DNA from: Caulobacter sp. NIBR2454
GTDB lineage: Bacteria; Pseudomonadota; Alphaproteobacteria; Caulobacterales; Caulobacteraceae
Length of the DNA: 64,000 bases
Direction of reading: 5' to 3'
Assembly (NCBI RefSeq): GCF_027474405.1
Contig: NZ_CP114871.1
Location: forward strand, 2,613,001 to 2,677,000
Below are positions 63,642-64,000 of this stretch, piece by piece (within the stretch, counting starts at the first letter, position 1; every line of letters starts with the position of its first letter). The position numbers were made by a program, and so were the translations under genes. A model generated the notes under the pieces. The model saw nothing but the letters and a program-made list of their open reading frames with translations, was not told where the DNA came from and did not search any database.

Positions 63642-64000
63642 TCAGGGCAGGCCCAGATATTTGTGCGTCTGGACGCTTAAACGCCACTTGGGGTGTGAAA
63701 GGCAATAGGCCACGGCCTTTTGCGTGTTCTCAAGCTGGTCCGGCCCGTCCATGGGCTGGAGGTAGAAGCGCTCGAAATCCAGGTCCGCGAACCGCGCGGG
63801 GTCGGCCAGCGGCTGGGGATACACCAGCTTCAGCTCCTGGCCCCGGGTCTGGACCACGGGGGCGTCGGCCTTGGGGCTGACGCAGATCCAGTCGATCCCC
63901 TCGGGCGCCGGCAGGGTGCCGTTGGTCTCCACCGCGATCATGAAGCCCCGCGCGTGCAGGGCGTCGATCAGGGGCGTATCGAGCTGCAGCATCGGCTCGC
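63642..64000 (-). CDS. queE: 7-carboxy-7-deazaguanine synthase (partial)
   Basis: The C-terminal 119 or so residues of QueE, a radical SAM enzyme that turns carboxytetrahydropterin into 7-carboxy-7-deazaguanine. The open frame runs to the window end, so the CxxxCxxC cluster motif is not visible. FMIAVETNGTLPAPEGIDWI and CVSPKADAPVV followed by ENTQKAVAYCLSHPKWRLSV and QTHKYLGLP are family-typical. Upstream of queD, as often found. Confidence 0.9.
   Translation of the reverse strand, partial: EPMLQLDTPLIDALHARGFMIAVETNGTLPAPEGIDWICVSPKADAPVVQTRGQELKLVYPQPLADPARFADLDFERFYLQPMDGPDQLENTQKAVAYCLSHPKWRLSVQTHKYLGLP

Overview
High-GC alphaproteobacterial DNA, most likely from Caulobacter or a close member of the Caulobacteraceae. 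The reasons are three proteins carrying a module like the N-terminal anchor of the Caulobacter S-layer protein RsaA, many TonB-dependent receptors (one of the Xanthomonas/Caulobacter type), a MucR/Ros zinc-finger regulator, PAS_5 and DUF2336 proteins, and families of palindromic intergenic repeats. No prophage, insertion sequence, rRNA or CRISPR array is visible.

Layout. Positions 1-9.6 kb hold small housekeeping and regulatory genes: a soluble histidine kinase, SufE, an ArsR/SRPBCC pair, a DnaA-domain-IV/DUF6456 pair, a PAS_5 protein, MucR, DUF2336, two acyl-CoA-type enzymes and a TPR protein. Positions 9.7-17.6 kb hold TetR and AraC regulators, monooxygenase-like proteins, a trypsin-like protease, oligopeptidase B, a GFA protein, a GNAT and OsmC. 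Positions 17.9-25.3 kb hold two tandem giant surface proteins made of Ig-like repeats ending in an RsaA-like module that is almost the same DNA in both genes. Positions 26.3-32.7 kb hold a tryptophan-halogenase/cupin/SapC operon behind a TonB-dependent receptor whose reading frame is broken by one base. A DUF885 peptidase, tRNA-Gln, tRNA-Pro and SppA follow. Positions 37.3-48.7 kb hold a third RsaA-like protein, this time with the module at its N-terminus, then three TonB-dependent receptors, all on the minus strand. Positions 49-64 kb are mainly metabolic: phosphatase-like and MBL-fold proteins, acyl-CoA ligase, APH/kinase fusion, PdxH, DnaJ-like, PhoD, AroC, a PepSY/siderophore-receptor unit, a response regulator, and QueD with partial QueE.

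The unifying theme of the accessory part is the cell surface. Three S-layer-type proteins share an anchor in opposite orientations, and five TonB-dependent receptors sit close by. The S-layer-type gene at 37-39 kb and the neighbouring receptor genes share an upstream sequence element, so surface coat and nutrient uptake may be co-regulated. The most unusual observations are the opposite-end placement of the anchor, the A-B-B super-repeat of the largest protein, the 666-bp identical block between the tandem giants, and operator-like palindromes at several regulator genes. Functions come from motif recognition only; no database search was run.
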